The notes: generated from the sequence alone by a model not told the origin. 64,000 bases of DNA from Hyphomicrobiales bacterium (GCA_021732215.1 JAKFVL010000021.1:15001-79000), one strand, 5' to 3'. Numbered from the stretch's first letter, positions 34,315 through 43,094 are shown. A program made the numbers and translations.

Positions 34315-35331
34315 ATGACCTCGTTCAATTCGGATAACCCCGCGTCCATCGTCTCGGTCACCGATCGCGTGCGGAAGGTCGAACTGCCACAGTCTGCGAC
34401 CGCATTGCATTTTCTCGGCGACAGCGCCGGATTCGTGGGCGTCGAGAATAGCATCAGTTTTGCGAATGCGTCGGGCAACGTGTCCACGCACGAGATTCAT
34501 GACGGCGGCATTCTCTGCACGGTCTCGGACGGAAAGCGCATCGTCACCGGCGGCGACGATGGCAAGCTGGTCACGGTCGATGCGAGCGGCGCGACCGAGA
34601 CGATAGCCAGCGACGCCAAGCGCCGCTGGATCGACAACGTCGCGTTGCATCCCGATGGCGCCATCGCGTGGTCCGCCGGCAAGACAGCATTCGTGCGGCC
34701 CACCAAAGGCGACGAGAAATCTCTCGATGTGGTCTCAACCGTCGGCGGGCTTGCGTTTGCGCCGAAGGGCTTGCGGCTCGCGGTGGCGCATTACAACGGC
34801 GTGACGCTGTGGTTTCCGAATATGGCGGCGAAGCCTGAAGTTCTGGAATGGAAAGGGTCGCATCTCGGCGTGACCTTCAGCGATGACAACAAGTTTCTCG
34901 TCACCACCATGCACGAGTCGGCGCTTCACGGCTGGCGGCTCGCCGACAATCGCCACATGCGGATGACCGGCTATCCGTCGCGGGTTCGCTCGATGTCCTG
35001 GACCGCCGACGGCAAGCATCTCGCGACCTCAGGCGCGGACACCGTCATCGTGTGGCCGTTCACCAGCAAGGACGGACCAATGGGCAAGGAGCCGGCGATG
35101 CTCGCGCCTTTGCAGGCCAAGGTCACGGTTGTGGCCTGTCATCCGAAGAACGACATTCTCGCGGCGGGCTACAGCAACGGCATGGTGCTGATGGTGCGCA
35201 TGCAGGATGGCGCGGAAATTCTGGTGCGCCGCAACGACGATGCGCCGGTCTCTGCGCTGGCGTGGAACGCCAAGGGCTCGCTGCTTGGTTTCGCCAGCGA
35301 GAACGGTGACGCGGGTTTGCTCACGCTCTGA
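34315..35331 (+). CDS. WD40-like beta-propeller protein of the zinc operon
   Basis: A 338-residue cytoplasmic protein with about six WD40-like blades; the clearest are VTGGDDGKLVTVDASG, LHPDGAIAWSAGKTAFV, FSDDNKFLVTTMHESALHGW, WTADGKHLATSGADTVIVWP and NAKGSLLGFASENGDAGL. No enzyme motif. It starts 3 bp after the COG0523 gene, so it is co-translated, and probably scaffolds or partners that GTPase. Similar adjacency is common in this family of bacteria, but no function is established. Confidence 0.82.
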   Translation: MTSFNSDNPASIVSVTDRVRKVELPQSATALHFLGDSAGFVGVENSISFANASGNVSTHEIHDGGILCTVSDGKRIVTGGDDGKLVTVDASGATETIASDAKRRWIDNVALHPDGAIAWSAGKTAFVRPTKGDEKSLDVVSTVGGLAFAPKGLRLAVAHYNGVTLWFPNMAAKPEVLEWKGSHLGVTFSDDNKFLVTTMHESALHGWRLADNRHMRMTGYPSRVRSMSWTADGKHLATSGADTVIVWPFTSKDGPMGKEPAMLAPLQAKVTVVACHPKNDILAAGYSNGMVLMVRMQDGAEILVRRNDDAPVSALAWNAKGSLLGFASENGDAGLLTL

Positions 35332-35455
35332 TCGTTTCGGTTCCTTGTGCATCGAAAATTTAATCGTGCCACTCCGCGTGCTGGAGCGCTGAGCAAGGAA
35401 CTATTGTCAGCCCCGGTTTGTTGCAATTCGTAACTTGATGTGACGGGAGACGGTC

Positions 35456-35761
35456 ATGACGATGCTCGATCGCGCACAAAAACGATCGGCGATCGGCGGC
35501 ATTGCGCTGGGTATGTCGATTGCAATAGTCGGCGCGCTGATCGCGGCTTCGGCTTACACGCACCTTGGTGACAAACCGCATGTGATGGCGCAGGCGACGC
35601 CGGACGCCACCAAATCGTCGCCCGCAGAACCCGTCCGGCCGACCACGCCCGCTCCCGAACCCGCACGTCCCGACGCCGATGCGCAGAAGGCCGGTGCGCA
35701 ACCGGCCTTGCCGCCCGCGCCTGCTGAAAAGACCGGCGAGCCGATTCCCGAGCGGAAGTAG
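35456..35761 (+). CDS. Single-pass membrane protein with Pro/Ala-rich tail
   Basis: A 101-residue protein. Residues about 12-32 form one helix (IGGIALGMSIAIVGALIAAS), and the rest is a low-complexity Ala/Pro/Glu/Lys tail (PAEPVRPTTPAPEPARP). GGGAGA precedes the ATG. Unrecognised; likely an inner-membrane anchor with a disordered periplasmic tail. It stands between the zinc operon and a dispersed palindrome. Confidence 0.65.
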   Translation: MTMLDRAQKRSAIGGIALGMSIAIVGALIAASAYTHLGDKPHVMAQATPDATKSSPAEPVRPTTPAPEPARPDADAQKAGAQPALPPAPAEKTGEPIPERK

Positions 35762-35772
35762 GTTGTGGCCGT

Positions 35773-35885
35773 CGTCCTTCGAGGCTCGGGCTTTGCCCTC
35801 GCACCTCAGGATGACGGATCACTTTTCAAAGATTAGAGCGTCATCCTGAGGTGTGAGCCGCGCAAGCGGCGAGCCTCGAAGGACG
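35773..35885. repeat. Dispersed intergenic palindrome (CGTCCTTCGAGGCTCG type)
   Basis: Ends CGTCCTTCGAGGCTCG and CGAGCCTCGAAGGACG form a perfect 16-bp inverted repeat; inside is CACCTCAGGATGACG repeated in inverse orientation (CGTCATCCTGAGGTG). This is a distinct family from the elements at 6.1 and 28.8 kb and acts as the gap between convergent genes. Confidence 0.85.
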
Positions 35886-35895
35886 GGCTACAAAA

Positions 35896-37338
35896 TCACC
35901 GCACCAGAATATTCCGGAATTGCCACGGATCGGACGTGTCGATGTCCTCGGGGAAGAGCCCCGGGCGTCCCTTTAAAGGCGTCCAGTCGGTGTAGTAACC
36001 CTTCACCGGGCCGAGATACGGCAACTGGATTTCCAGCAGGCGGTCAAAATCCATCTCGTCGGCTTCGACGATGCCTTCGTTCGGATTTTCCAGCGCCCAC
36101 ACAATGCCGCCGAGCACGGCGGAGGTGACCTGGAGACCTGTCGCGTTTTGGTAAGGCGCAAGTGTGCGAGTCTCCTCGATGGAGAGCTGCGAGCCGTACC
36201 AGTAGGCATTGTTGTCGTGACCGAACAACAGCACACCGAGTTCGTCGATTCCGTCGACGATCTCATTCTCGTCGAGGATGTGATGCTTCTCCTGCATCGT
36301 GCCTGAACCGAACAACTCGTGCAGCGACAGTACCGCATCGTCCGCCGGATGATAGGCGTAGTGACAGGTCGGCCGGTACACGGCCTTGCCCGAGGTGTCG
36401 CGCACCGTGAAATAGTCGGAGATCGAAATCGACTCGTTGTGGGTGACGAGGAAACCGTATTGTGTACCGCGAGTCGGGCACCAGGTGCGCACGCGCGTGT
36501 TGGCGCCGGGCTGCATCAGGTAGATCGCAGCACCGCAGCCGGCCTCGTGGGTATGCGCATTCTCCGGCATCCATGTCTCATGGGTGCCCCAGCCGAGTTC
36601 GGACGGCTGCATGCCCTCCGAGAGAAAGCCTTCCACCGACCACGTATTGACGAACACCTCCGGCGGTTTCGGCTTCTTCGAGCGCTGGGTGTCGCGTTCG
36701 GCGATGTGGATGCCCTTGATGCCGGCCTGCCGCATCAGGTCGGCCCATTCGGCCTTGGTCTTGGGCTTCGGCGCGTTGAGCTTCAGATCGGCGGCGACAT
36801 TCAGCAGCGCCTGCTTGACGAAAAAGGAGACCATGCCGGGATTGGCGCCGCAGCAGGAGACGGCCGTGTGCGAGCCGGGCTTGCGCGCCTTCTTGGCGGC
36901 CAGCGTGGTCTCGCGCAACGCGTAGTTGGAGCGCGCGGCCGCGCCCTTCGAGGCGTCGAAATAGAAGCCGAGCCAGGGCTCGTTGACGGTGTCGATGTAG
37001 AGCACGCCGAGTTCGTTGCAGAGCTCCATGATATCGACCGAGCCGGTATCGACCGACAGGTTGATGCAGAAGCCCTGGCCGCTGCCTTCGGTGAGGAGCG
37101 GGGTCAGCAGTTCGCGATAATTGTCCCTGGTCAGGCCCTTCTGGATGAAGCGCAGGCCATGCTTGTCGCACAACGCCTTGCGGCCCTCGTCCTTCGGGTC
37201 GAGCACGGTGATGCGCGACTTGTCGTAGTCGAGATGCCGCTCGATCATCGGCACCATGCCTTTGCCGATGGAGCCGAAGCCGACGATCACGATGGGGCCG
37301 GTGATCTTCCCAAGGATCTGCGAGGCGGGCGACATCAT
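35896..37338 (-). CDS. hss: Homospermidine synthase
   Basis: NAD-dependent joining of two putrescines (or putrescine and spermidine) to homospermidine. The 480-residue protein has the N-terminal Rossmann motif VIVGFGSIGKGM, LYIDTVNEPWLGFYFD, SCCGANPGMVSFFVKQALL and the C-terminal catalytic half with QVTSAVLGGIVWALENP. Length matches the bacterial enzyme family (about 480). ATG 37338 is preferred over a TTG two codons earlier; GGAG lies upstream. The ornithine decarboxylase 1.4 kb away makes its putrescine substrate. Confidence 0.95.
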   Translation of the reverse strand: MMSPASQILGKITGPIVIVGFGSIGKGMVPMIERHLDYDKSRITVLDPKDEGRKALCDKHGLRFIQKGLTRDNYRELLTPLLTEGSGQGFCINLSVDTGSVDIMELCNELGVLYIDTVNEPWLGFYFDASKGAAARSNYALRETTLAAKKARKPGSHTAVSCCGANPGMVSFFVKQALLNVAADLKLNAPKPKTKAEWADLMRQAGIKGIHIAERDTQRSKKPKPPEVFVNTWSVEGFLSEGMQPSELGWGTHETWMPENAHTHEAGCGAAIYLMQPGANTRVRTWCPTRGTQYGFLVTHNESISISDYFTVRDTSGKAVYRPTCHYAYHPADDAVLSLHELFGSGTMQEKHHILDENEIVDGIDELGVLLFGHDNNAYWYGSQLSIEETRTLAPYQNATGLQVTSAVLGGIVWALENPNEGIVEADEMDFDRLLEIQLPYLGPVKGYYTDWTPLKGRPGLFPEDIDTSDPWQFRNILVR

Positions 37339-37373
37339 CAGCAATCTCCGGAAAGTTAGACAGTTGGGGCGTA

Positions 37374-37760
37374 TCAGCTTCGGCGCTTGGCCGTGACTTC
37401 GATCTCGATCTTCATCTCGGGCTTGTAGAGTCCGGCGACGACCAGCAACGTCGCGGCCGGGCGAATCTCGCCGAGATATTCGCCGAACAGCGGGAACACC
37501 GTGTCGGCGTCGTTGGCGTCGGTGATGTAGTAGGTGGCGCGAACGATGTCGGCCATTGCGAAACCGGCCTCTTTCAGCGCGCTCTCGATGGTCTTGAAAC
37601 AGTTTCGTGTCTGGGATGTGACATCCGCAGGCAGCGTCATGGTCGTGTAGTCGTAGCCTGTGGTCCCGGCGACGAAACAGAGGTCGCCATCGACCACGGC
37701 GCGGCTGTAGCCGGCAATCTTCTCGAATGGCGATCCGGACGAAATCAGGCGGCGGGACAT
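37374..37760 (-). CDS. RidA/YjgF/Rid family protein
   Basis: A 128-residue trimeric Rid-family protein. Motifs are AGYSRAVVDGDLCFVAGTTG, KTIESALKEAGFAMADIVRA, YYITDANDADTV and RPAATLLVVAGLYKPEMKIE. The arginine of IRPAATLL that binds the carboxylate of imine substrates is present, so enamine/imine deaminase activity is possible. ATG 37760 follows GGAG; a TTG two codons earlier is the alternative. It is 35 bp upstream of homospermidine synthase on the same strand, likely the same transcript. Confidence 0.9.
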   Translation of the reverse strand: MSRRLISSGSPFEKIAGYSRAVVDGDLCFVAGTTGYDYTTMTLPADVTSQTRNCFKTIESALKEAGFAMADIVRATYYITDANDADTVFPLFGEYLGEIRPAATLLVVAGLYKPEMKIEIEVTAKRRS

Positions 37761-37848
37761 CGGCAAAGCTCCATTGTTTCGGGCCCGGCTTGCCGCGTTA
37801 GGGCCAGTAAATCAAGGGGGCGAAAAGCCGTAAAATGTAGCGGCGTTT

Positions 37849-38004
37849 TTAAGTCCCGGACGAGCGCCGGCTCCGTCTCAGCACGTCCACTACGATCTTG
37901 AGACCCAGCAGGATCATGACCGCCGTCACGGCAGCCTGCTGCATCAATCCGCGACGGCGCGGATCGTCATTCGCCTGGGGCGCATCGAATTCGGTCGAGG
38001 TCAT
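37849..38004 (-). CDS. Small membrane protein (51 aa), coupled to GNAT gene
   Basis: A 51-residue protein: a polar N-terminus (MTSTEFDAPQANDDPRRRGL), one hydrophobic helix (about 24-40, AVTAVMILLGLKIVVDVL) and an Arg-rich tail (RRSRRSSGT). The ATG is 4 bp after the stop of the upstream GNAT gene (TGATCCCATG), so translation is probably coupled. Unrecognised, but the clean TM-plus-basic-tail make-up and the coupling support it. Confidence 0.6.
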   Translation of the reverse strand: MTSTEFDAPQANDDPRRRGLMQQAAVTAVMILLGLKIVVDVLRRSRRSSGT

Positions 38005-38008
38005 GGGA

Positions 38009-38620
38009 TCAGGCGGCGCGTGGGGCGAGTGCGCCGAGACGAGTGCGTCGCGGAGCCTTCGCGGTGGTCTTGGTGGCTTGGCCTGTGGGCACGATTATGC
38101 CCCAAGCACCATCGAGCGCGTCGTCGCGCAACTCCAGCCCAAGCAGCCGATTGCGCTCGAACGGGCCGGGCAGGGCTAGCTCTGCGGTCTTTTCCGCCGA
38201 GAAGCCGAAGCGGGCGTAGTACGGCGCGTCGCCGAGCAGAATGACCGCGCCGTGGCCGCGGCGCTTCGCAACGTCCAGCGCGTGACGCATCAGTTCGGCA
38301 CCCACGCCGAGCTTGCGGCACGACGGATCGACCGCGAGCGGGCCGAGCACCAGCGCCGGCTTGCCGCCGGCGCTGACGTGCCACAACCGCACGGTCCCGA
38401 CGAGACGGCCCTCGCGCACGGCCGAGAAGGCAAGGCCTTCGGCGGGCAAGCGTCCGTCGCGGATGCGCTGGCAGGTGCGGCCATGGCGGTTCGCGCCAAA
38501 GCTGGCGTCCAGCAGCGCTTCGCGCGCAGTGACGTCGGAGGCTTTTTCCGCACGGATCGCGAACGGAGCAGCACTCACTTGCAGGGCGGTCTTTCTGGTC
38601 GAAACAGCAGTCCGAGTCAT
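38009..38620 (-). CDS. GNAT family N-acetyltransferase (YhbS-like)
   Basis: A 203-residue acetyltransferase. The GNAT core starts at FAIRAEKASDVTAREALLD; ALVLGPLAVDPSCRKLGVGA contains the acetyl-CoA loop RKLGVG, and APYYARFGFSAEKT is motif B. The C-terminus (about 180-203) is a basic, Ala-rich tail. Relatives (COG3153) are of unknown substrate. The 51-residue membrane-protein gene follows after 4 bp. Confidence 0.88.
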   Translation of the reverse strand: MTRTAVSTRKTALQVSAAPFAIRAEKASDVTAREALLDASFGANRHGRTCQRIRDGRLPAEGLAFSAVREGRLVGTVRLWHVSAGGKPALVLGPLAVDPSCRKLGVGAELMRHALDVAKRRGHGAVILLGDAPYYARFGFSAEKTAELALPGPFERNRLLGLELRDDALDGAWGIIVPTGQATKTTAKAPRRTRLGALAPRAA

Positions 38621-38752
38621 GGCACGTCGGTCCCCACGCCAGCGGCGCGCAGCGCCCGGGCATGTTGTCAGTTCAGAAAATGACGGGATGGGAGCCGGCG
38701 AACCGGCTCCCGCTTTATCGAAGGGCCTGATGCGGCCCGATCGCGGAAGCGA

Positions 38753-39895
38753 TCAGATGTGGTAGGTCTTCAGCGGCGGGATGCCGTTGAAAGCCACCGA
38801 CGAGTAGGTCGACGTATAGGCGCCGGTGCCTTCGATCAGCAGCTTGTCGCCGATCTCCAGCGTCACGGGCAGCGGGTACGGCGACTTCTCGTACAGCACG
38901 TCGGCAGAGTCGCAGGTCGGACCAGCCAGCACGCACGGCGTCATTTCGGCGCCGTCATGCGGGGTCCGAATCGCGTAGCGGATCGACTCGTCCATCGTCT
39001 CGGCGAGACCGCCGAACTTGCCGATGTCCAGGTAGACCCAGCGCACCTCGTCCTCGTCGCTCTTCTTCGAGATGAGGACGACCTCGGTCTCGATGATGCC
39101 AGCATTGCCGACCATGCCGCGGCCCGGTTCGATGATCGTTTCCGGGATCTGGTTGCCGAAATGCTTGCGCAGCGCACGGAAGATCGACCGGCCGTAGGTC
39201 ACGACCGGAGGAACGTCCTTGAGGTACTTGGTCGGGAAGCCGCCGCCCATGTTGACCATGTTGAGCGCGATGCCACGCTCCGCGCAGTCACGGAACACGG
39301 TCGCAGCCATCGCGAGCGCACGATCCCACGCCTTCACCTTGCGCTGCTGCGAGCCGACATGGAACGAAATGCCATGCGGTTCGAGGCCAAGACGCTTGGC
39401 GAGGTCGAGCACTTCGACGGCCATTTCCGGGTCGCAGCCGAACTTCCGCGACAGCGGCCACTCGGCGCCGGCGCAGTCGTACAGGATGCGGCAGAACACC
39501 TTCGCGCCGGGAGCGGCACGGGCGATCTTTTCCACCTCAGCCGAGCAGTCGACCGCGAACAGGCGAATGCCGAGCGCGAAGGCGCGCGCGATATCGCGCT
39601 CCTTCTTGATCGTGTTGCCATAGGAGATGCGATCGGGCGTCGCGCCGGCAGCCAGCGCCATCTCGATCTCGGCCACCGTCGCGGTGTCGAAGCACGAGCC
39701 CATGGACGCGAGCAGCGTCAGCACTTCCGGCGCCGGGTTTGCCTTGACGGCATAGAACACCCGGCTGTCAGGCAGCGCCTTTGCGAAGGTCTGGTAATTT
39801 TCGCGCACGACCTCAAGGTCGACCACGAGACACGGCTCCGTGTCGCGGCCTTCGTTGCGGCGGGTACGCAAGAACTCGCGGATGCGATCAGTCAT
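38753..39895 (-). CDS. speF: Ornithine decarboxylase, PLP-dependent type III fold
   Basis: Decarboxylates ornithine (possibly lysine) to putrescine; eukaryote-like alanine-racemase-fold enzyme common in Alphaproteobacteria. The PLP lysine is Lys51 (FYAVKANPAPEVL), HVGSQQ and MGGGFPTKY bind the phosphate, EPGRGMVGNAG follows, and the substrate-side cysteine is in AGPTCDSADVLYE. Of 380 residues, as expected. ATG 39895 has GGGGGA upstream; the in-frame upstream reading is leader. A long structured leader with a candidate attenuator precedes it. With homospermidine synthase it forms the homospermidine route. Confidence 0.94.
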   Translation of the reverse strand: MTDRIREFLRTRRNEGRDTEPCLVVDLEVVRENYQTFAKALPDSRVFYAVKANPAPEVLTLLASMGSCFDTATVAEIEMALAAGATPDRISYGNTIKKERDIARAFALGIRLFAVDCSAEVEKIARAAPGAKVFCRILYDCAGAEWPLSRKFGCDPEMAVEVLDLAKRLGLEPHGISFHVGSQQRKVKAWDRALAMAATVFRDCAERGIALNMVNMGGGFPTKYLKDVPPVVTYGRSIFRALRKHFGNQIPETIIEPGRGMVGNAGIIETEVVLISKKSDEDEVRWVYLDIGKFGGLAETMDESIRYAIRTPHDGAEMTPCVLAGPTCDSADVLYEKSPYPLPVTLEIGDKLLIEGTGAYTSTYSSVAFNGIPPLKTYHI

Positions 39896-40110
39896 GGGAG
39901 TATCCCCCATACAGCTTCGGGGACGGCGAACCGTCCAGATGATGTCGGTCATGCTGTCTCGGCACATCACGCGATGGAGGCGCGAAAATGCCTGGACCTC
40001 AGACCAAACTGTGCTGCCGTGGATTGGAGGGAATAGTCCCGCCGCACGCCTGGCAATGATGGACAAGCCTCTTCGGTATTCGCGCCAGCTGGTGGAAAGC
40101 TGGCAGAGAC

Positions 40111-40164
40111 CAAAAAAGCCCGCTCCGTCGTTGCTTTAAGTCGCGTCCCCCGTTGAGAGCGGGG
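40111..40164 (-). terminator. Candidate attenuator with alternative pairings
   Basis: CCCGCTC (40163-40157) can pair with GAGCGGG (40125-40119) directly before a TTTTTT run (40117-40112), an intrinsic terminator. The same CCCC can instead pair with GGGG at 40151-40148 in a short hairpin, which would prevent the terminator. The 31-nt spacing of the long form is large, so this is a proposal. Confidence 0.5.
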
Positions 40165-40321
40165 TGCGCCGGTTCGCCTCCGGCTGCCAGTCACGGTTGC
40201 AAGGAGTAAAGTCGCCTTCAACGGCATCTCTGGAGAGAGATGCTGGCCTCTCAAGTCGAACCCGACTTAAGCGACCCTCGGCTTCTTCATCCCTTGGCGG
40301 CTGTCCGGCCTCTTGTCCGGA
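40111..40321 (-). ncRNA. speF-like structured leader RNA upstream of ornithine decarboxylase
   Basis: Read from 40321 to 40111 on the minus strand there are four perfect hairpins: CCGG/CCGG arms at 40321-40304, AAGTCG-GGTT-CGACTT (40268-40253), GCATCTCT-CTCC-AGAGATGC (40243-40224), and GCCGG-AGGCGAA-CCGGC (40184-40168). A terminator-like end comes last. Alphaproteobacterial ODC genes carry the speF RNA motif (Rfam family speF); position and GCCAAGGGATGAAGAAGCC-like single-stranded parts agree, but a covariance model is needed. Confidence 0.6.
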
Positions 40322-40628
40322 TACCTACCGACTGACACACGACCACAGGCACGTGCGAAATTGGGCAAGGCAGGAAATATGCTTTTTGACTCAGCTTCGC
40401 AACAATTTTCTTGGACCAGGGATAACTTTCTCAACCTTGTGGTCGTGAAGCGACAGCGCGTGCGCCAAAACGCGCGCGAACATGAATGGATGTTTAGTTT
40501 GTTTAACGAAATGTTGCGGGAGTGAGGGCGCGAGAGAGCGTGAGTGGCGCTGGAGTGGAGAGGGCAGCGCCGGCGAGCGGTCGCAGTGCCTGCGGGCCGC
40601 CGTCGTCAGCGCGTGCGAGACGCCCTCG

Positions 40629-40883
40629 TCAGCGTGTAAAAGGCTCGACACGCTGCGCGCCGCGCAGGAAGGCGACCATGACGGCGACTCCGATGACGAA
40701 CAGGATGCCCTGGATAATGCGTGTGCCGGTGTCATCGAGGCCGAACAGGATCGCGAGCGCCCAGCCGCCGGCGAAAGCCGCGCCGAACACCTCCGCGCCG
40801 ATCAGGATCGCCGCCGAGACGACGGTGATCACGCTCGGCCAGGCGATCTGGCGGGATGAGGAAGACGGTGTCGAAGGTGTCAT
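40629..40883 (-). CDS. Small two-helix membrane protein, 84 aa
   Basis: Unrecognised. Two hydrophobic segments (about 18-42, VITVVSAAILIGAEVFGAAFAGG, and 55-72, IIQGILFVIGVAVMVAFLRG) with a short loop LDDTGTR and a polar N-terminus (MTPSTPSSSSRQ). Inner-membrane. The start at 40883 is chosen over 40910 because the helix follows directly. It is divergent from the M3 peptidase gene across 160 bp. Confidence 0.65.
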   Translation of the reverse strand: MTPSTPSSSSRQIAWPSVITVVSAAILIGAEVFGAAFAGGWALAILFGLDDTGTRIIQGILFVIGVAVMVAFLRGAQRVEPFTR

Positions 40884-41042
40884 GGCGCTGGTTTCCAGAT
40901 GGGGCCGCAATCTCGTTCAAAAACCCCTGCCGATCAAGCGCCAAAGCGTCTCGTCTGCCCGCCATCGCGACACTGAAAAAGCCGCATTAAGTGCTATAGA
41001 AGACGTCAAATCGCCTCCCGCACTTCCCGAGGGACCTCATCG

Positions 41043-43094
41043 ATGACGAACCCGCTCCTGATCGCCTGGCAAACGCCGTTCGAGACGCCTCCGTTCGAGG
41101 AGATAAGGCCCGAGCATTTCCTGCCGGCGTTCGAGCAGGCTTTCGCCGACCATGCGGCGGAGGTTAACGCGATCACCCATGACCCGTCGGCGCCGGATTT
41201 CGACAACACGATTACCGCGCTGGAGCGCTCGGGAAAGCTGCTCGACCGCGTCTCGTCGATTTTTTATACGCTGGCGGCGGCGAACTCCAATCCGGAACTG
41301 CTGGAGATTGAGCGCGAGGTATCGCTGCGTCAGGCGCGGCACTGGAATCCGATTATGATGAATGCGGTGCTGTTCGGCCGGATCGCCAGGCTGCACGAGG
41401 ATCGCGCCGCTCTCGGCCTGACGCCGGAACAGCTTCGGCTGCTGGAGCGGACCTATACCCGCTTCCATCGAGCCGGTGCGGGCCTTGCCGAAGAGGCCAA
41501 GAAGCGGCTTGCGGAGATCAACGAGCGGTTGGCGCAACTGGGGACCCAGTTCAGCCATCACCTGCTCGGTGACGAGCAAGCCTGGACCATGGAGCTCGGC
41601 GAAGGCGATCGCGGCGGCCTGTCCGACGCCTTCGTTGCAGCCGCCAGGGCGGCAGCCGCCGAGCGCGGCATGGATGGCAAGGCGGTTCTTACGCTGTCGC
41701 GTTCGTTTGTGGAGCCTTTCCTGCAAAGCTCGACCCGCCGCGATCTGCGCGAGAAAATCTACAAGGCCTTCGTCCTGCGCGGCGACAACGGCAACGATAA
41801 CGACAACAGCACGACGATCGTCGAAGTGCTCAAGCTGCGCGAGGAGACCGCCAATATTCTCGGCTTCCCCACGTTTGCCGCCTATCGTCTCGAGGACTCC
41901 ATGGCCCGGACGCCCGACGCGGTGCGCGGCCTGCTGGAGCGGGTCTGGATTCCGGCGCGCGCCCGGGCGCTGGCCGATCGCGATGCCCTCCAAGAGCTGG
42001 TGACGGAGGAGGGCGGGAACTTCGAACTCGCGCCATGGGATTGGCGTTTCTACGCCGAGAAGCTGCGCCAGCGCCGCGCCAACTTCGACAACGAGGCGAT
42101 CAAGCCTTATCTCACCCTGGAAGGCATGATCGCAGCTGCGTTCGATGTCGCCACCAAGCTGTTTGGCCTTTCCTTTACCGAGCGCAGCGACATCCGGGTC
42201 TGGCATCCCGACGTGCGCGTCTGGGAGGTCAAGGACGCCAGCGGTCGGCACAAGGCGCTGTTCTATGGCGACTACTTCAGCCGGTCCTCAAAGCGCTCCG
42301 GCGCGTGGATGAGCTCGCTGCGTGACCAGCAAAAGCTGGATGGCGCGATTGCCCCGCTGGTGCTCAATGTCATGAATTTCACCAAGGGCGCGGACGGCCA
42401 GCCTTCGCTGCTGTCGCCCGACGATGCCCGGACGCTGTTTCATGAGTTCGGCCACGGCCTGCACGGGATGCTGTCGAACGTGACCTATCCGTCGATCTCG
42501 GGCACCTCGGTGTTCACCGATTTCGTCGAATTGCCCTCGCAGCTCTACGAACATTGGCAGGAGCAACCGCAGGTGTTGCAAAAATTCGCCCGGCACTATC
42601 AGACCGGCGAGCCGCTGCCGGACGACCTGCTCAAGCGCTTCATCGCCGCGCGCAAATTCAATCAGGGGTTCGCGACCGTCGAATTCGTCTCGTCGGCGCT
42701 GATCGATCTGGAATTCCACACCCAGCCGTCGTCCGCGAGCCGGGATGTGCGCGCGTTCGAGCGCAAGGAGCTGGAGAAGATCGGCATGCCTGCCGAAATC
42801 TCGCTGCGGCACCGGCCGACCCAGTTCGCCCATATCTTTTCCGGCGGTCACTACGCCGCCGGCTACTACAGCTATATGTGGTCCGAGGTGATGGACGCCG
42901 ATGCATTCGGCGCCTTCGAGGAGGCCGGCGATATTTTCGCACCTGCAGTGGCGAAGCGGCTGCATGACGATATTTACTCGTCCGGCGGATCACGCGATCC
43001 TGAAGACGCATATATTGCCTTCCGCGGCCGCAAGCCTGAGCCTGACGCTCTGCTTCGCCGCCGCGGCCTGCTGACCGAACCCGCCGCAGCTTGA
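41043..43094 (+). CDS. M3 family zinc peptidase (oligopeptidase A/Dcp type)
   Basis: A 683-residue cytoplasmic peptidase that trims short peptides. The zinc site is HEFGH (residues 467-471: TLFHEFGHGLHG), with the third ligand Glu in FVELPSQLYEHW about 28 residues on. The helical N-terminal half begins PLLIAWQTPFETPPFEEIRP, and the substrate-binding HYAAGYYSYMWSEVMDADAF near the C-terminus is typical of M3A. No signal peptide. Oligopeptidase A (PrlC) versus dipeptidyl carboxypeptidase cannot be settled. Followed 10 bp on by the DUF1007 gene. Confidence 0.93.
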   Translation: MTNPLLIAWQTPFETPPFEEIRPEHFLPAFEQAFADHAAEVNAITHDPSAPDFDNTITALERSGKLLDRVSSIFYTLAAANSNPELLEIEREVSLRQARHWNPIMMNAVLFGRIARLHEDRAALGLTPEQLRLLERTYTRFHRAGAGLAEEAKKRLAEINERLAQLGTQFSHHLLGDEQAWTMELGEGDRGGLSDAFVAAARAAAAERGMDGKAVLTLSRSFVEPFLQSSTRRDLREKIYKAFVLRGDNGNDNDNSTTIVEVLKLREETANILGFPTFAAYRLEDSMARTPDAVRGLLERVWIPARARALADRDALQELVTEEGGNFELAPWDWRFYAEKLRQRRANFDNEAIKPYLTLEGMIAAAFDVATKLFGLSFTERSDIRVWHPDVRVWEVKDASGRHKALFYGDYFSRSSKRSGAWMSSLRDQQKLDGAIAPLVLNVMNFTKGADGQPSLLSPDDARTLFHEFGHGLHGMLSNVTYPSISGTSVFTDFVELPSQLYEHWQEQPQVLQKFARHYQTGEPLPDDLLKRFIAARKFNQGFATVEFVSSALIDLEFHTQPSSASRDVRAFERKELEKIGMPAEISLRHRPTQFAHIFSGGHYAAGYYSYMWSEVMDADAFGAFEEAGDIFAPAVAKRLHDDIYSSGGSRDPEDAYIAFRGRKPEPDALLRRRGLLTEPAAA

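Larger units (their letters stand above)
39896..40628. other. Long leader and promoter region of the ornithine decarboxylase gene
   Basis: A 733-bp gap. From the gene outwards it holds about 215 bp of untranslated leader (no stop in the ODC frame up to 40066), the T-tract/terminator at 40111-40164, and a run of hairpins to 40321. A weak TTGCGA-17-TATTTC promoter is possible at 40402-40374. The part beyond 40450 has nothing recognisable. Confidence 0.5.

Noticed and set aside
33193-34650. 485-codon minus-strand frame opposite the COG0523 gene
   Set aside because: Antisense shadow; the plus frame carries Walker A, CxCC and NKTD motifs.
40164-40448. 94-codon plus-strand frame in the ornithine decarboxylase leader
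   Set aside because: It coincides with hairpins on the other strand, has no family motif, and fits a structured RNA better.
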